This document shows positions 7,290-16,217 of a stretch of DNA of 64,000 nucleotides, one piece after another. How positions within the stretch are numbered: position 1 is the first letter of the stretch; each line of letters starts with the position of its first letter. The stretch is from Corallococcus sp. AS-1-6 (GTDB lineage: Bacteria > Myxococcota > Myxococcia > Myxococcales > Myxococcaceae), in NCBI RefSeq assembly GCF_020037015.1, contig NZ_JAIQDE010000001.1, positions 434,001 through 498,000 of the forward strand, written 5' to 3'. Under the pieces are notes generated by a model. It searched no databases. It was not told the DNA's origin and was given only the letters and a program-made list of their open reading frames with translations. The position numbers and the translations under genes are program-made.

Positions 7290-9017
7290 ATGGACACCAC
7301 CGGACTCAGGGAGCGGGCGGAGGCCTGGCGCAGGGCGGATCCGGATCCGGAGACCCAGGCGGAGCTGGCCAATGTGCTCGCGACGCAGGACTGGGCGGAC
7401 CTGGCGGACCGCTTCTCGCAGGACCTGGAGTTCGGCACCGCCGGCCTGCGCGGCGTGCTGGGCGCAGGCCCCAACCGGATGAACCGCGCCGTGGTGCGCC
7501 GCACCACCGCGGGCCTGGCGCGCTACCTCAAGGCCACCGTGCCGGACGTCACCACGCGCGGCGTGGTGGTGGGCCGTGACGCGCGCCGCTTGAGCCGCGA
7601 GCTGGCGGAGGACACCGCCGCCGTGCTCGTCGCGGAGGGCATCCCCGCGCACGTCTTCCCGGAGCCGGTGCCCACGCCCGTCACCGCGTTCGCCGTGCTG
7701 CACCTCAACGCCGCCGCGGCGGTGATGGTGACCGCCAGCCACAACCCGCCCGAGTACAACGGCTACAAGGTCTACTGGGGCAACGGCGCGCAGATCGTCC
7801 CGCCGCAGGACGTGGGCATCGCGGACGCCATCGCGAAGGTGGAGCCCGCCAACGAGGTGCCCCTGCTCACGCCCGCGCAAGGCCGCGCGAAGGGCCTGTG
7901 GCGCGACCTGCCGGAGGACGAGGGCCACGCGTACCTGCGCGCCATCCTGGACCTGCGCCTGTACCGCAAGGGCAGCGACACGCTGTCCATCGTCTACACC
8001 GCCATGCACGGCGTGGGCGGCGCGTGGGCGGCGCTCGCGCTCAAGGAGGCCGGCTTCCCGCGCGTGACGCCCGTGGCCGAGCAGCAGCAGCCCGACGGCC
8101 GCTTCCCCACCGTGCGCTTCCCCAACCCCGAGGAGCCGGGCGCCATGGACCTGTCGCTCGCCACGGCGGAGCGCGTGAAGGCGGACCTGGTGCTGGCCAA
8201 CGACCCGGACGCGGACCGGCTGGCGGTGATGGCGCGGGATGCCTCCGGGAAGCTGCGCCTGCTCACCGGCAATGAGGTGGGCGTGCTGCTGGGCCACTAC
8301 GTCCTCACGCAGGGGACGAAGCGCGCGCGCCCGCACGTGGTCACCACCATCGTGTCCTCCACGCAGTTGGGCGAAATCGCGCGCGGCCTGGACGCCGCCT
8401 ACGACGAGGTCCTCACCGGCTTCAAGTGGATCGCCAACCGCGCGCTGGAGCGCACGGCGAAGGAAGGCACCCAGTTCGTCTTCGGCTACGAGGAGGCGCT
8501 CGGCTACACCGTGGGCACCGCCACGCGCGACAAGGACGGCGTGGGCGCGGCCCTGGTGGTCGCGGACATGGCCGCGTGGTGCGAGGCGCGCGGCGTGACG
8601 GTGCTGGGCTACCTGGAGGAAATCCAGCGCCGCTTCGGCCTGCACGTGGGCGCCCAGCGCAACGTGACGCTGCCGGGCGCGGCCGGCGCGCAGACCATCC
8701 GCGCCATCATGCAGGCCTTCCGCGCGTCGCCGCCCGCGAACATCGGCGGCACCCCGGTGAGCGCCGTGCGCGACTACCAGAAGGGCGAGGGCGGCCTGCC
8801 CCCGTCCAACGTCGTCGCCTTCGCGCTGGAGGGCGGCGGCCGCGTCACCCTGCGCCCCTCCGGCACCGAGCCCAAAATCAAATACTACTTCGAGCACAAG
8901 GAGACGCCCGCCCCCGGCGAGCCGCTCCCCCAGGCCCGCCAGCGCGCGGAGGCGAAGCTGGCGGCCCTCATCGACGCCTTCCTGGCCCTGGCCCGCGAGC
9001 GCGGCCAGCCCGCCTGA
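7290..9017 (+). CDS. PGM2-type phosphopentomutase/phosphoglucomutase
   Basis: A 575-residue alpha-D-phosphohexomutase. The active-site serine is Ser150 in TASHNP, the metal loop is DPDADR (305-310), the sugar-binding signature is EEALGY, and the phosphate-binding loop is RPSGTEPK near the C-terminus. The FKWIANRAL region and overall length fit the PGM2/PgcA branch, whose members interconvert ribose or deoxyribose 1- and 5-phosphates as well as glucose phosphates. Because it lies beside deoC and near the nucleoside phosphorylase, I favour phosphopentomutase as its main job, supplying DeoC. That preference comes from context, not from a diagnostic residue. Confidence 0.88.
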   Translation: MDTTGLRERAEAWRRADPDPETQAELANVLATQDWADLADRFSQDLEFGTAGLRGVLGAGPNRMNRAVVRRTTAGLARYLKATVPDVTTRGVVVGRDARRLSRELAEDTAAVLVAEGIPAHVFPEPVPTPVTAFAVLHLNAAAAVMVTASHNPPEYNGYKVYWGNGAQIVPPQDVGIADAIAKVEPANEVPLLTPAQGRAKGLWRDLPEDEGHAYLRAILDLRLYRKGSDTLSIVYTAMHGVGGAWAALALKEAGFPRVTPVAEQQQPDGRFPTVRFPNPEEPGAMDLSLATAERVKADLVLANDPDADRLAVMARDASGKLRLLTGNEVGVLLGHYVLTQGTKRARPHVVTTIVSSTQLGEIARGLDAAYDEVLTGFKWIANRALERTAKEGTQFVFGYEEALGYTVGTATRDKDGVGAALVVADMAAWCEARGVTVLGYLEEIQRRFGLHVGAQRNVTLPGAAGAQTIRAIMQAFRASPPANIGGTPVSAVRDYQKGEGGLPPSNVVAFALEGGGRVTLRPSGTEPKIKYYFEHKETPAPGEPLPQARQRAEAKLAALIDAFLALARERGQPA

Positions 9018-9095
9018 TGAGTCCTGAATCACCCTTCAACTCAACCCACCGGGTCGTGGCCTCCCGTGCCGCGGCCCATCGCTGAAAGGAACCTC

Positions 9096-9734
9096 GTGAA
9101 GCGCATCATTCCTGGTTTCCTCCTGGCCGTGCTCCTGGCCCTCCCCGGCACCGCGATGGCTCGCGGTCAGGGCTGGTCCCTGCTGGCGGCGGAGACCGTC
9201 GGCTCGGGCCGCAACATGTTCAGCGCGCAGATCGGCTTCCCGGGCCTGTCGCTGGGCCTGCTGCACGGCGGCTCGGACACCGTGGATATCGGCGGCAAGT
9301 TCAGCTTCAACTGGGGCCGCGAGGGCCTGGTGGACGCGTCCGACGCGGGCCTCAAGCTCCAGGGCTGGCTGCGGGTGATGATCGCCAAGACGGACAAGGT
9401 GGCCTTCGCCATCACGTTCCAGCCGGGGCCGTTCGTCTACTTCCCCCGGGGGAACACGATGTTCGGCATGGCGCTGCCGGTGGCGTTCGTGGTGGGCATC
9501 CCCGTGGGCAGCGCGCTGATGATCAACGCGGGCCTCGACGTGCCGTTCAACGTCTACATCGGCGAGGGCATCGGGCCGGTCATCCCCATCCTCTTCGGAG
9601 GCGGCCTGGAGTACTTCGTGAACAACAACTTCAACGTGAACTTCAACCTGCGGATGGGGCCCTCCATCGTCCCGCGCTTCGACGACAGCTACTTCACGAT
9701 GGAAGCGCTGGCGGGCGTGGCCTACCGCTTCTAG
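9096..9734 (+). CDS. Outer-membrane beta-barrel-like protein
   Basis: A 212-residue protein with a signal peptide (MKRIIPGFLLAVLLALPGTAMA). I chose the GTG at 9096 because AAAGGA precedes it by 5 bases. The mature part alternates hydrophobic and polar residues, is rich in Gly and aromatics, and ends in a C-terminal Phe (GVAYRF), as outer-membrane barrels do. No named family is recognised. A strong hairpin follows the stop. Outer-membrane location is inferred from the pattern. Confidence 0.7.
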   Translation: MKRIIPGFLLAVLLALPGTAMARGQGWSLLAAETVGSGRNMFSAQIGFPGLSLGLLHGGSDTVDIGGKFSFNWGREGLVDASDAGLKLQGWLRVMIAKTDKVAFAITFQPGPFVYFPRGNTMFGMALPVAFVVGIPVGSALMINAGLDVPFNVYIGEGIGPVIPILFGGGLEYFVNNNFNVNFNLRMGPSIVPRFDDSYFTMEALAGVAYRF

Positions 9735-9742
9735 CCGTACGT

Positions 9743-9776
9743 CACGCGGGCGGGGACGGGGTTCCCCGCCCGTGTG
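9743..9776. terminator. Strong bidirectional terminator hairpin
   Basis: A 13-bp stem with a single G-T wobble pairs 9743-9755 with 9764-9776 around an 8-base loop. It lies between the convergent stops of the barrel protein and the histidine kinase, so it can end transcription from both sides. Confidence 0.7.
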
Positions 9777-9791
9777 GTGGCTACAAGGCGG

Positions 9792-10970
9792 CTACCAGGA
9801 GGACGTCTGCTCGGGCAGCTCCACCGTGAAGGTGCTGCCCAGGTTGACGCGGCTCTTCACGGTCAGCTTGCCGCCCATGCTCTCCACCAGGGTGCGCGCC
9901 ACCGTGAGGCCCAGGCCCACGCTCTTCTCCGGGGCCTTGGTCGTGTAGTACGGCGAGAAGATGGCCTGCAGCTCGTCCTCGAAGATGCCGATGCCGGTGT
10001 CCTTCACGAAGATCTGCGGGCCGAACTCACCGAACATGTCCGGCAGCTCCACGCCCACCTGCACCACGCGCGGACGGTCCTTCACGTCCTCCACGGCGTC
10101 CACCGCGTTGCAGACCAGCTCCGCCACCACCTGCTCCACCTGACGGCGGTTGAACACGACGGCGATGGGGTCCTCCGGCAGCACCGCGCGCACGTCCGCG
10201 CGGCCCAGACGCCCGGCGGCGCGCAGGCGCGACACCACCTCCGGCACCACCTCCCGCAGGTCGAAGCGCTGGATGTCCTTGGGGCCCGTGGGGCCCAGGG
10301 ACAAGAGGTGCTGGCCGTGCAGGCGCATCTGCTCGCCCGCCACGCCCAGCTTGAGCAGCTCCTCCGTGTCCGGCGGCAGCCCCTGGGCGGCGCGGGTGCG
10401 CACGTGCTCCAGCGCCCGCTGCAGGCCCACGCCCAACTGGTCCATCTGCGTGGCCAGGTCCGCGGCCAGCGTGCCCACGCGCGCCAGGCGCTCCATGCGC
10501 ACCCAGCGCGTGCGCGGGTCCTGGAGCACTTCCGGGACGCCGCCGTGCTCGCGGTGCGCCTTGAGCTCCAGCAGGGTGTGGACGCGCACCTTCAGCTCCA
10601 GCGGGTCCAGCGGTTCAGTCGTCAGCAAGTCGTCCACACCTGCCTCCATCACCTCGCGGCGCGTCTGGCGGTCCGCGGAAGGCGTGAGCATGAGGATGGG
10701 GAACTGCGGCGGGGAGAGCGCCTCTCGAAGGCGCCGGTACGCGGCCAGGCCCACCGTGCGGGCCCGCTCCACGTCCAGCAGCACCAGGTCCGCGGAGTGG
10801 CGCGACACCGCCTCCAGCGCGGCCGTCGTCCCGCTCGCGGGCAGCACGTCGTAGCCCGCCGGCGTCAGGATGGAGCGCACCCGCTCCACGCCGCCGGACT
10901 CCACGTCGACCGCGATCACTCGCGGGCGCTGGGGTGACGTCGAGCCTGTTGCCGTCGTCTGCATGTTCAT
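9792..10970 (-). CDS. Receiver/histidine kinase hybrid with degenerate phosphorylation sites
   Basis: A 392-residue cytosolic protein. Residues 17-135 form a receiver domain with Asp66 (LVLLDVE) and Thr96, but the conserved Lys is Glu119 (TTEPL). Residues 160-240 are a dimerisation-type helix pair in which LAAGVAHE of related kinases reads LAADLATQ, so the phospho-accepting His is Thr174. Residues 250-390 are a normal-looking HATPase with N box (ELVCNAVDAVED), G1 (DTGIGI) and G2 (VGLGL). It probably cannot autophosphorylate in the usual way and may sense nucleotide, act in a heterodimer or serve as a phosphatase. The ATG at 10970 or 10964 may start; a GGGGTGG lies just upstream. Confidence 0.85.
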   Translation of the reverse strand: MNMQTTATGSTSPQRPRVIAVDVESGGVERVRSILTPAGYDVLPASGTTAALEAVSRHSADLVLLDVERARTVGLAAYRRLREALSPPQFPILMLTPSADRQTRREVMEAGVDDLLTTEPLDPLELKVRVHTLLELKAHREHGGVPEVLQDPRTRWVRMERLARVGTLAADLATQMDQLGVGLQRALEHVRTRAAQGLPPDTEELLKLGVAGEQMRLHGQHLLSLGPTGPKDIQRFDLREVVPEVVSRLRAAGRLGRADVRAVLPEDPIAVVFNRRQVEQVVAELVCNAVDAVEDVKDRPRVVQVGVELPDMFGEFGPQIFVKDTGIGIFEDELQAIFSPYYTTKAPEKSVGLGLTVARTLVESMGGKLTVKSRVNLGSTFTVELPEQTSSW

Positions 10971-11323
10971 GCCACCCCAGCCTGGAAACCGGACCGGCCA
11001 ACGCCCGCGGGCGCTGTCCCGGCTCCGGGGGACCGCGTTCCGGAATCGCTCAGGCCCACATGCTGCGCCTGCTCGGTATCCAGTCCGCAATCCGACATGG
11101 TCGCACTCCCATGCCAGCGGCATGCCGGACGTCCACCCAACGGCAGATCAGCCCACACTGGAAAGACCGAAAACCTTGATCCAATAAGGTCAGGGGGTTG
11201 GCGGCCCGCCGGCGGATGACCTGACGCATCAGGGCAGGTGGCCGCTTCAGATTTGGCAGGTCCAACCTGACCAAAAGTGATTTCCGACCCGGGTCCTGGA
11301 CTACCCGTTCCCTCTCAAAATGG
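10971..11323. other. Intergenic region between the nucleoside transporter operon and the kinase gene
   Basis: I see no credible gene in these 353 bases. They hold CATGCC/GGCATG around 11110-11125, a perfect GACCCGGGTC palindrome near 11286 and a 7-bp CTGACCA/TGGTCAG repeat flanking the 3' end of the transporter operon. A terminator and the kinase promoter should lie here, but no candidate is convincing. Confidence 0.4.
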
Positions 11324-12253
11324 TCAGCGGGATTCCTGCTCGAACGGAATGCCGAGCGCGGCGGGGGCGTGGCCCCGCTGGCCCTGGAGCGCCAGGACGA
11401 GGAGGGTCAACAGGTAGGGCAGGGCGAGCAGGAAGCCCTGGGGCACCAGGTCGAGGAGCCAGGGAGCGCTGGAGGCCAGGCCGATCCGCAGCGCGTTGCC
11501 GGCGGCGAAGAAGAGCGCGGCGGCGAAGGCGCCCAGCGGCGTCCAGCGGCCGAACACCATGGCGGCCAGGGCCATGAAGCCCAGGCCGGAGGGCGTGTGC
11601 TGTTCGAAGCGGTCCAGGACGGTGGTGGACAGCACCGCGCCCCCCAGGCCCGCCATCATCCCGCCGCCCAGCACCGCGCCCCAGCGCAGGGCGGGCACGG
11701 ACAGGCCCAGCGTGGCCACCGCGTGCGGCTTGTCGCCCACGGCGCGCAGGCGCAGGCCCAGCGGCGTGCGCGACAAGAGCAGGTGGAAGAGGAATGGCAG
11801 GGTGAGCGCCAGGTACGTGGGCGCCGCGTGGCCGGACAGCGCGCCCAGCAGCGGGACCTGGGACAGGCCCGGGATGTTCCAGCGCGACAACTGGGTGATG
11901 GAGGGCGTGCCGTTGGGGCCGAAGAACGACTCCAGCAGGTAGGTGCCGCCGGCCATGGCCACTAGGTTGAGGGCCATGCCGGAGACGACCTGATCCGAGC
12001 GCCAGCGGATGCTGAGGAAGCCATGCACCGCGGCGATGCCCGCGCCCGCGGCCATGCCCACCCCCACCGCGAGCGGCGTGGGCATCACGAGCGCCGCCAC
12101 GGCCGCGCAGAAGGCGCCCGTGCGCATCATGCCCTCCACGCCCACGCTCACCACGCCCGCGCGCTCGGAGAGCATGGCGCCCAGCGCGGCGAACACCAGG
12201 GCGGGGGCCGCGTCCAGCGTGGAGAAGAGGAGCGAGTGGAGCACCTCAAGCAC
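11324..12253 (-). CDS. Nucleoside ABC transporter permease 2
   Basis: A 309-residue inner-membrane protein of the BPD_transp_2 family with about eight to ten hydrophobic segments. ERAGVVSVGVEGMM near the N-terminus is the usual signature of the second permease in BmpA-linked nucleoside uptake systems (YufQ/NupQ-like). It is last in the minus-strand operon and overlaps the preceding permease by 8 bases, indicating coupled translation. It should pair with that permease to form the channel. Confidence 0.9.
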   Translation of the reverse strand: MLEVLHSLLFSTLDAAPALVFAALGAMLSERAGVVSVGVEGMMRTGAFCAAVAALVMPTPLAVGVGMAAGAGIAAVHGFLSIRWRSDQVVSGMALNLVAMAGGTYLLESFFGPNGTPSITQLSRWNIPGLSQVPLLGALSGHAAPTYLALTLPFLFHLLLSRTPLGLRLRAVGDKPHAVATLGLSVPALRWGAVLGGGMMAGLGGAVLSTTVLDRFEQHTPSGLGFMALAAMVFGRWTPLGAFAAALFFAAGNALRIGLASSAPWLLDLVPQGFLLALPYLLTLLVLALQGQRGHAPAALGIPFEQESR

Positions 12254-13373
12254 GGGGCACCTCCACTCCCGCCTGGGCCTGGGCCTGCGCGCGCTTCTGG
12301 CGCCGCGCCAGCAGGGCGAGCCACACCATGCGGCCGGCGACGAAGAGCAGCGCGAAGCCCTGGATGAGCTCCGGGAAGCTCTTGTGCACGCCGAGCAACT
12401 GCATGCGCGTGCCGCCCGCGCGCAGCACGCCGAAGACGGCCGCCGCCAGCGCCGCGCCCAGCGGGTGGTTGTTGCCGATGAGCGCGATGGCGATGCCGTC
12501 GAAGCCGTACGGGGCGCCCAGCGAGCCCGGGTAGCGGCCCTCCGTGCCCAGCACCAGCACCGCGCCGGCCAGGCCCGCCAGCGCGCCCGCGAGCGCCATG
12601 GCCCCGCCCGCGCGCCACAGCGTGGGGATGCCCGCCGCGCGGGCCGCCTCCGGGGTGAGGCCCACGGCGCGCGTCTCGTAGCCGGAGCGCGTGCGGGTCA
12701 GCCACACCCAGACGCCCAGCGCCGCGGCGAGCGCCAGCGGGAAGCCCAGGTTGAGGCGCGAGCTGTCCCCCAGCAGCCGGGGAAGCTGCGCGGAGGGGAG
12801 GATTTCGGCGGTGCCGGTGATGGACGACGCGCCCTCCGCCACGGCGCGCAGCGGACCGATGACGAGCCAGTTGTCCACCAGGCTCACCGCCACCCAGTTG
12901 AGCATGATGGTGGAGATCACCTCGTGCACGCCGCGCTTGAGCTTCAGCACGCCCGCGATGCTCGCCCACGCCGCGCCCGCCACCGCCGCCGCCGCGAGGG
13001 CCAGCGGGACGTGCAGCGCGCCGGGCAGCGCCACGTGTGCGCCCACGAGCGCCGCGGCGAGCGCGCCCCAGATCATCTGTCCCTGCGCGCCGATGTTGAA
13101 CAGGCCCACCTTGAAGGCCACCGCCACGGACAGGCCGGTGAGGGTGAGCAGCGCGGCCTTCATCGCGGCCTCGCCCAGGGGGCGCGTCACGGAGGTGGCG
13201 CTGCCGCCGTCCAGGAACGCGGGCCAGTTGCCCACGCCGCCCCAGAGCATCTGGACATAGGCGCGCGTGGCGGTGTCCGCGTCGCGCGTGATGGCGATGA
13301 GCAGCCAGCACACCGCGAGCGCCAGCAGCACGGAGAGCACCGACGGCAGCACCTGCCGCGCCCGCTCACCCAT
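12246..13373 (-). CDS. Nucleoside ABC transporter permease 1
   Basis: A 375-residue BPD_transp_2 permease with a long N-terminal part, FKVGLFNIGAQGQMIWGA (the hallmark of the first permease, YufP/NupP-like) and many membrane segments. It overlaps the ATPase gene upstream and the second permease downstream by 8 bases each, so all are translated as a unit. The Arg/Gln-rich cytosolic C-terminus (ARRQKRAQAQAQ) is a small local feature without known meaning. Confidence 0.9.
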   Translation of the reverse strand: MGERARQVLPSVLSVLLALAVCWLLIAITRDADTATRAYVQMLWGGVGNWPAFLDGGSATSVTRPLGEAAMKAALLTLTGLSVAVAFKVGLFNIGAQGQMIWGALAAALVGAHVALPGALHVPLALAAAAVAGAAWASIAGVLKLKRGVHEVISTIMLNWVAVSLVDNWLVIGPLRAVAEGASSITGTAEILPSAQLPRLLGDSSRLNLGFPLALAAALGVWVWLTRTRSGYETRAVGLTPEAARAAGIPTLWRAGGAMALAGALAGLAGAVLVLGTEGRYPGSLGAPYGFDGIAIALIGNNHPLGAALAAAVFGVLRAGGTRMQLLGVHKSFPELIQGFALLFVAGRMVWLALLARRQKRAQAQAQAGVEVPRA

Positions 13374-14967
13374 GGCTTGCCTCCGCGCCCAGCATGCGGC
13401 GGCCCAGCTCGCGCTCGTCCAGGTCCTTGCGCGGGAAGTGCCCCGTCACGCGGCCTTCGTAGAGGACGTAGACGCGGTCGGAGAGGGCCAGCACCTCCTC
13501 CAGGTCCAGCGACACCATCACCACTCCCGCACCCCGGGCCTTCGCGTCACGCAGGCGCTCATGCACCTGCGCCACCGCGCCGATGTCCAGCCCGCGCGTG
13601 GGCTGCACGACGACGAGCAGCTCCGGTCTGGCGTCCAGCTCGCGCGCCACCACGACCTTCTGCTGGTTGCCGCCAGACAGCGCCTGGAGCGCCACCGTCG
13701 GGTCGTTCGGGCGCACGTCGTAGCCGGTCAGCAGTTGCTCCGTGCGCTCGCGGCGGCCCTTGAAGTCCACCCACGGCCCGCGCGCGAACGGCGGCTGGCG
13801 GTGCCGGCCCAGGGCCACGTTCTCCTCCACCGTCATCGCCTTCACCACCGCGCGGGCCAGGCGGTCCTCGGGGACGTGGCCCACGCCGCGCGCCTTCGCC
13901 AGCGCCGGGGTCAGCCCCACCAGCGGACCGCCGAGCAGCGTGCCCTCGCCGCCGTCCAGCTTGCGCAGGCCCGTGAGGACCTCGGCCAGCTCGCGCTGTC
14001 CGTTGCCGTCCACCCCGGCGATGCCGACGATTTCGCCCGCGCGCACGGTGAGGCTCACGCCCTGGAGCGCCGGACGGCCGTTGTCACCCGTGGCCCGCAG
14101 GTCCTTCGCTTCGAGCACGACCGGGCCCGTCGAAGCCGCGGCCGGCTCAACGGGCGCGGGGGGCAGCGCCGCCGCCGCGCCGGTGGTGCCGGTGCCCGTC
14201 AGGTGGGTGGCCGTGACAGCCGTCGCGGGCACGCCGGTCATCGCGGCGCCCCTGGAGCCTTCACCCACCATCAGCGCGGCCAGCGCGGAGACGGTGGTCT
14301 CGCTGGCGCGCACCTCCGCCACGGTGCGGCCCCGGCGCATCACCGCCACGCGGTCCGCCACGCCCAACACTTCCTTCAGCTTGTGGCTGATCAGCACCAC
14401 CGTGCGGCCCTGCGCCACCAGCCCGCGCATCACCTGGGACAGCTCGTCGGACTCCTGCGGCGTGAGCACGGCGGTGGGCTCGTCCAGGATGAGCACCTGC
14501 GCGCCCCGGTGCAGCGCCTTGACGATCTCGACCTTCTGCTGCGAGCCCACCGTGAGCGTGTCCACGCGGGCCCGAGGATCCAACTGGAAGCCGAAGCGCT
14601 TCGCCGTGGCCGCCACCTCGTCACAGGCGCGGTCCAGGTCCAGCAGGCCTCGCTTCGTGGGCTCGCGGCCCAGCACCACGTTCTCCGCCACCGTCAGCGT
14701 GGGCACGAGCATGAAGTGCTGGTGCACCATGCCAATGCCCTTCGCGATGGCGTCGCGCGGGCTCTTGAAGCGCACCGGCTTGCCGTCCATCAGGAACGTG
14801 CCCGCGTCCGGGTGGTACAGCCCGTAGAGCACGTTCATCAGGCTGGACTTGCCCGCGCCGTTCTCGCCCACCACGGCGAGCAGCTCCCCCGGGACGATGT
14901 CCAGCGACGCGTCCTCCAGGGACACGCACGACCCGAAGCGCTTCGCGATGTGCTGGAGGGAGATCAG
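13366..14967 (-). CDS. Nucleoside ABC transporter double ATPase
   Basis: A protein of about 533 residues with two ABC domains, like YufO/NupO or sugar-importer RbsA. The first has Walker A GENGAGKSS and LDEPTAVLTP. The second has the degenerate P-loop GVDGNGQRE that is normal in this family, plus a signature-like ALSGGNQQK. An Ala/Pro/Thr-rich linker joins them. The first ATG/GTG/TTG in frame is the GTG at 14925, but that would remove the first strand (ISLQHIAKRFGSCV). A CTG at 14967 sharing CTGA with the BmpA stop would include it and is my preferred start. It energises both permeases. Confidence 0.88.
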   Translation of the reverse strand: MISLQHIAKRFGSCVSLEDASLDIVPGELLAVVGENGAGKSSLMNVLYGLYHPDAGTFLMDGKPVRFKSPRDAIAKGIGMVHQHFMLVPTLTVAENVVLGREPTKRGLLDLDRACDEVAATAKRFGFQLDPRARVDTLTVGSQQKVEIVKALHRGAQVLILDEPTAVLTPQESDELSQVMRGLVAQGRTVVLISHKLKEVLGVADRVAVMRRGRTVAEVRASETTVSALAALMVGEGSRGAAMTGVPATAVTATHLTGTGTTGAAAALPPAPVEPAAASTGPVVLEAKDLRATGDNGRPALQGVSLTVRAGEIVGIAGVDGNGQRELAEVLTGLRKLDGGEGTLLGGPLVGLTPALAKARGVGHVPEDRLARAVVKAMTVEENVALGRHRQPPFARGPWVDFKGRRERTEQLLTGYDVRPNDPTVALQALSGGNQQKVVVARELDARPELLVVVQPTRGLDIGAVAQVHERLRDAKARGAGVVMVSLDLEEVLALSDRVYVLYEGRVTGHFPRKDLDERELGRRMLGAEASHG

Positions 14968-16160
14968 GGCTGCGCGACCTGGAAGGAGGACAGCTCCGCC
15001 TGCGTGCCCGGCACGGCAATCTTCCCGGCCAGCACCTGCTGCCGCAGCGTCTCCACCTTCTGGAGCGCCTCCGCCTTGCCCGGGAACTCCACGCGCACGT
15101 CCGCCATGCCCACGCCGTTCTCCTTGAGCCCCAGCACCTGCTCACCCGCCGTGAACCGGCCCTCCACCAGGTCCTTCGCGGCCTGGTACACGGCCAGGTC
15201 GCTGTGCTTCACCATGGACGTGAGGATGGCGTCCGGCGCCAGGTGGGACTGATCCGAGTCCACGCCGATGGCGAACACCGTCTTGCCCGCCGCCCGGGCC
15301 TCCTTCACCGCCTGGATGACGCCCAGGCCGTCCGTGCCCGCCGCGTGGAAGATGACGTCCGCGCCCTTGGCGATGAGGTCCTGCGCCACCTCCTTGCCCG
15401 CGGACACGCTGTTGAAGCTGCCCGTGTAGACGGCCATCAGCGCGTCCGCCGCCTTCGCGTTCGTGGTGCGCACGCCCGCGCGGTAGCCCACGTCGAAGCG
15501 CTTGATGAGGGGGACTTCGATGCCGCCCACGAAGCCCACCTTGTTCGTCTTCGTCACGAGCCCCGCCAGCGCGCCCACGAGGAAGCTGCCCTCCTGCTCC
15601 TTGAAGAGCACCGTGCGCACGTTGGGCAGCGACTTCGCCTTGCCCTGCGCGTCCAGGAGCTGGCTGTCGATGAGCAGGAACCTGGCCTCCGGGTTCTCCG
15701 TGGCCACGTCACGCACCGCGTTGGCCAGCAGGTACCCGTTGCCGATGGTCAGCTTCGCGCCCTGCTCCACCAGCAACTGGAGGTTGGGGGCGTAGTCCTC
15801 CTGCGCCTTGCTCTGGAGCACCAGCGGCTGCACGGGCAGCGGCTTCACTTCCGGTGCGAGCGCCGACAGGTCGGAGGAGATGGACTGACGCACTTCGCCA
15901 GCGGGGGCGTCCACGTACCTGCCGCCCTCGTACTTCTTGCCGGCGGCCCACAGCTCCAGGCCGCGCAGGGACGCGTCGTTGAACGAGTGGTCACCCCGGC
16001 CGCCCACGTCGATGACGAGCCCCACGACCACGGGCTTGCCCTCGGGGGGCTTCGCGGCGGTGGAAGTCTGGGAGGGGGCCTTGGGGGCGTCCTCGGACTT
16101 CTTGGAACAGGCGCACAGGAGCGCGGCCAGGGCGAGCACGTGGAGTCGACGGAGCATCAT
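14964..16160 (-). CDS. BmpA/PnrA-type nucleoside-binding lipoprotein
   Basis: A 398-residue substrate-binding lipoprotein with signal LHVLALAALLCAC (lipobox Cys) and a BMP domain (VVVGLVIDVGGRGDHSFNDASLRGL, then IGVDSDQSHLAPDAILTSMVKHSDLAVYQ). Relatives such as PnrA and the Bacillus Nup lipoprotein bind purine and pyrimidine nucleosides and deliver them to an ABC importer. It is first in the operon, followed directly by the ATPase and two permeases. The start is one of two adjacent ATGs (16160 or 16157). TAGATA lies 9 bases upstream without a Shine-Dalgarno, suggesting a leaderless mRNA divergent from the phosphorylase gene. Confidence 0.92.
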   Translation of the reverse strand: MMLRRLHVLALAALLCACSKKSEDAPKAPSQTSTAAKPPEGKPVVVGLVIDVGGRGDHSFNDASLRGLELWAAGKKYEGGRYVDAPAGEVRQSISSDLSALAPEVKPLPVQPLVLQSKAQEDYAPNLQLLVEQGAKLTIGNGYLLANAVRDVATENPEARFLLIDSQLLDAQGKAKSLPNVRTVLFKEQEGSFLVGALAGLVTKTNKVGFVGGIEVPLIKRFDVGYRAGVRTTNAKAADALMAVYTGSFNSVSAGKEVAQDLIAKGADVIFHAAGTDGLGVIQAVKEARAAGKTVFAIGVDSDQSHLAPDAILTSMVKHSDLAVYQAAKDLVEGRFTAGEQVLGLKENGVGMADVRVEFPGKAEALQKVETLRQQVLAGKIAVPGTQAELSSFQVAQP

Positions 16161-16217
16161 GAGGCTGGCTATCTACCAGATGCGGCCAGGGCTTTCCTTC
16201 TGCTATGGCCTTGCCCC
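16161..16217. promoter_or_regulatory. Divergent promoter region between bmpA and pdp
   Basis: Only 57 bases separate the two starts. TAGATA (16175-16170, minus) lies 9 bases before the bmpA ATG, and TATGGC (16204-16209, plus) 8 bases before the pdp GTG. These fit -10 elements of two divergent leaderless transcripts. No clear -35 elements or operator are visible. Confidence 0.4.

Noticed and set aside
12009-13763. 584-residue plus-strand frame across the permease genes
   Set aside because: It is antisense to two permeases whose family motifs are clear on the minus strand.
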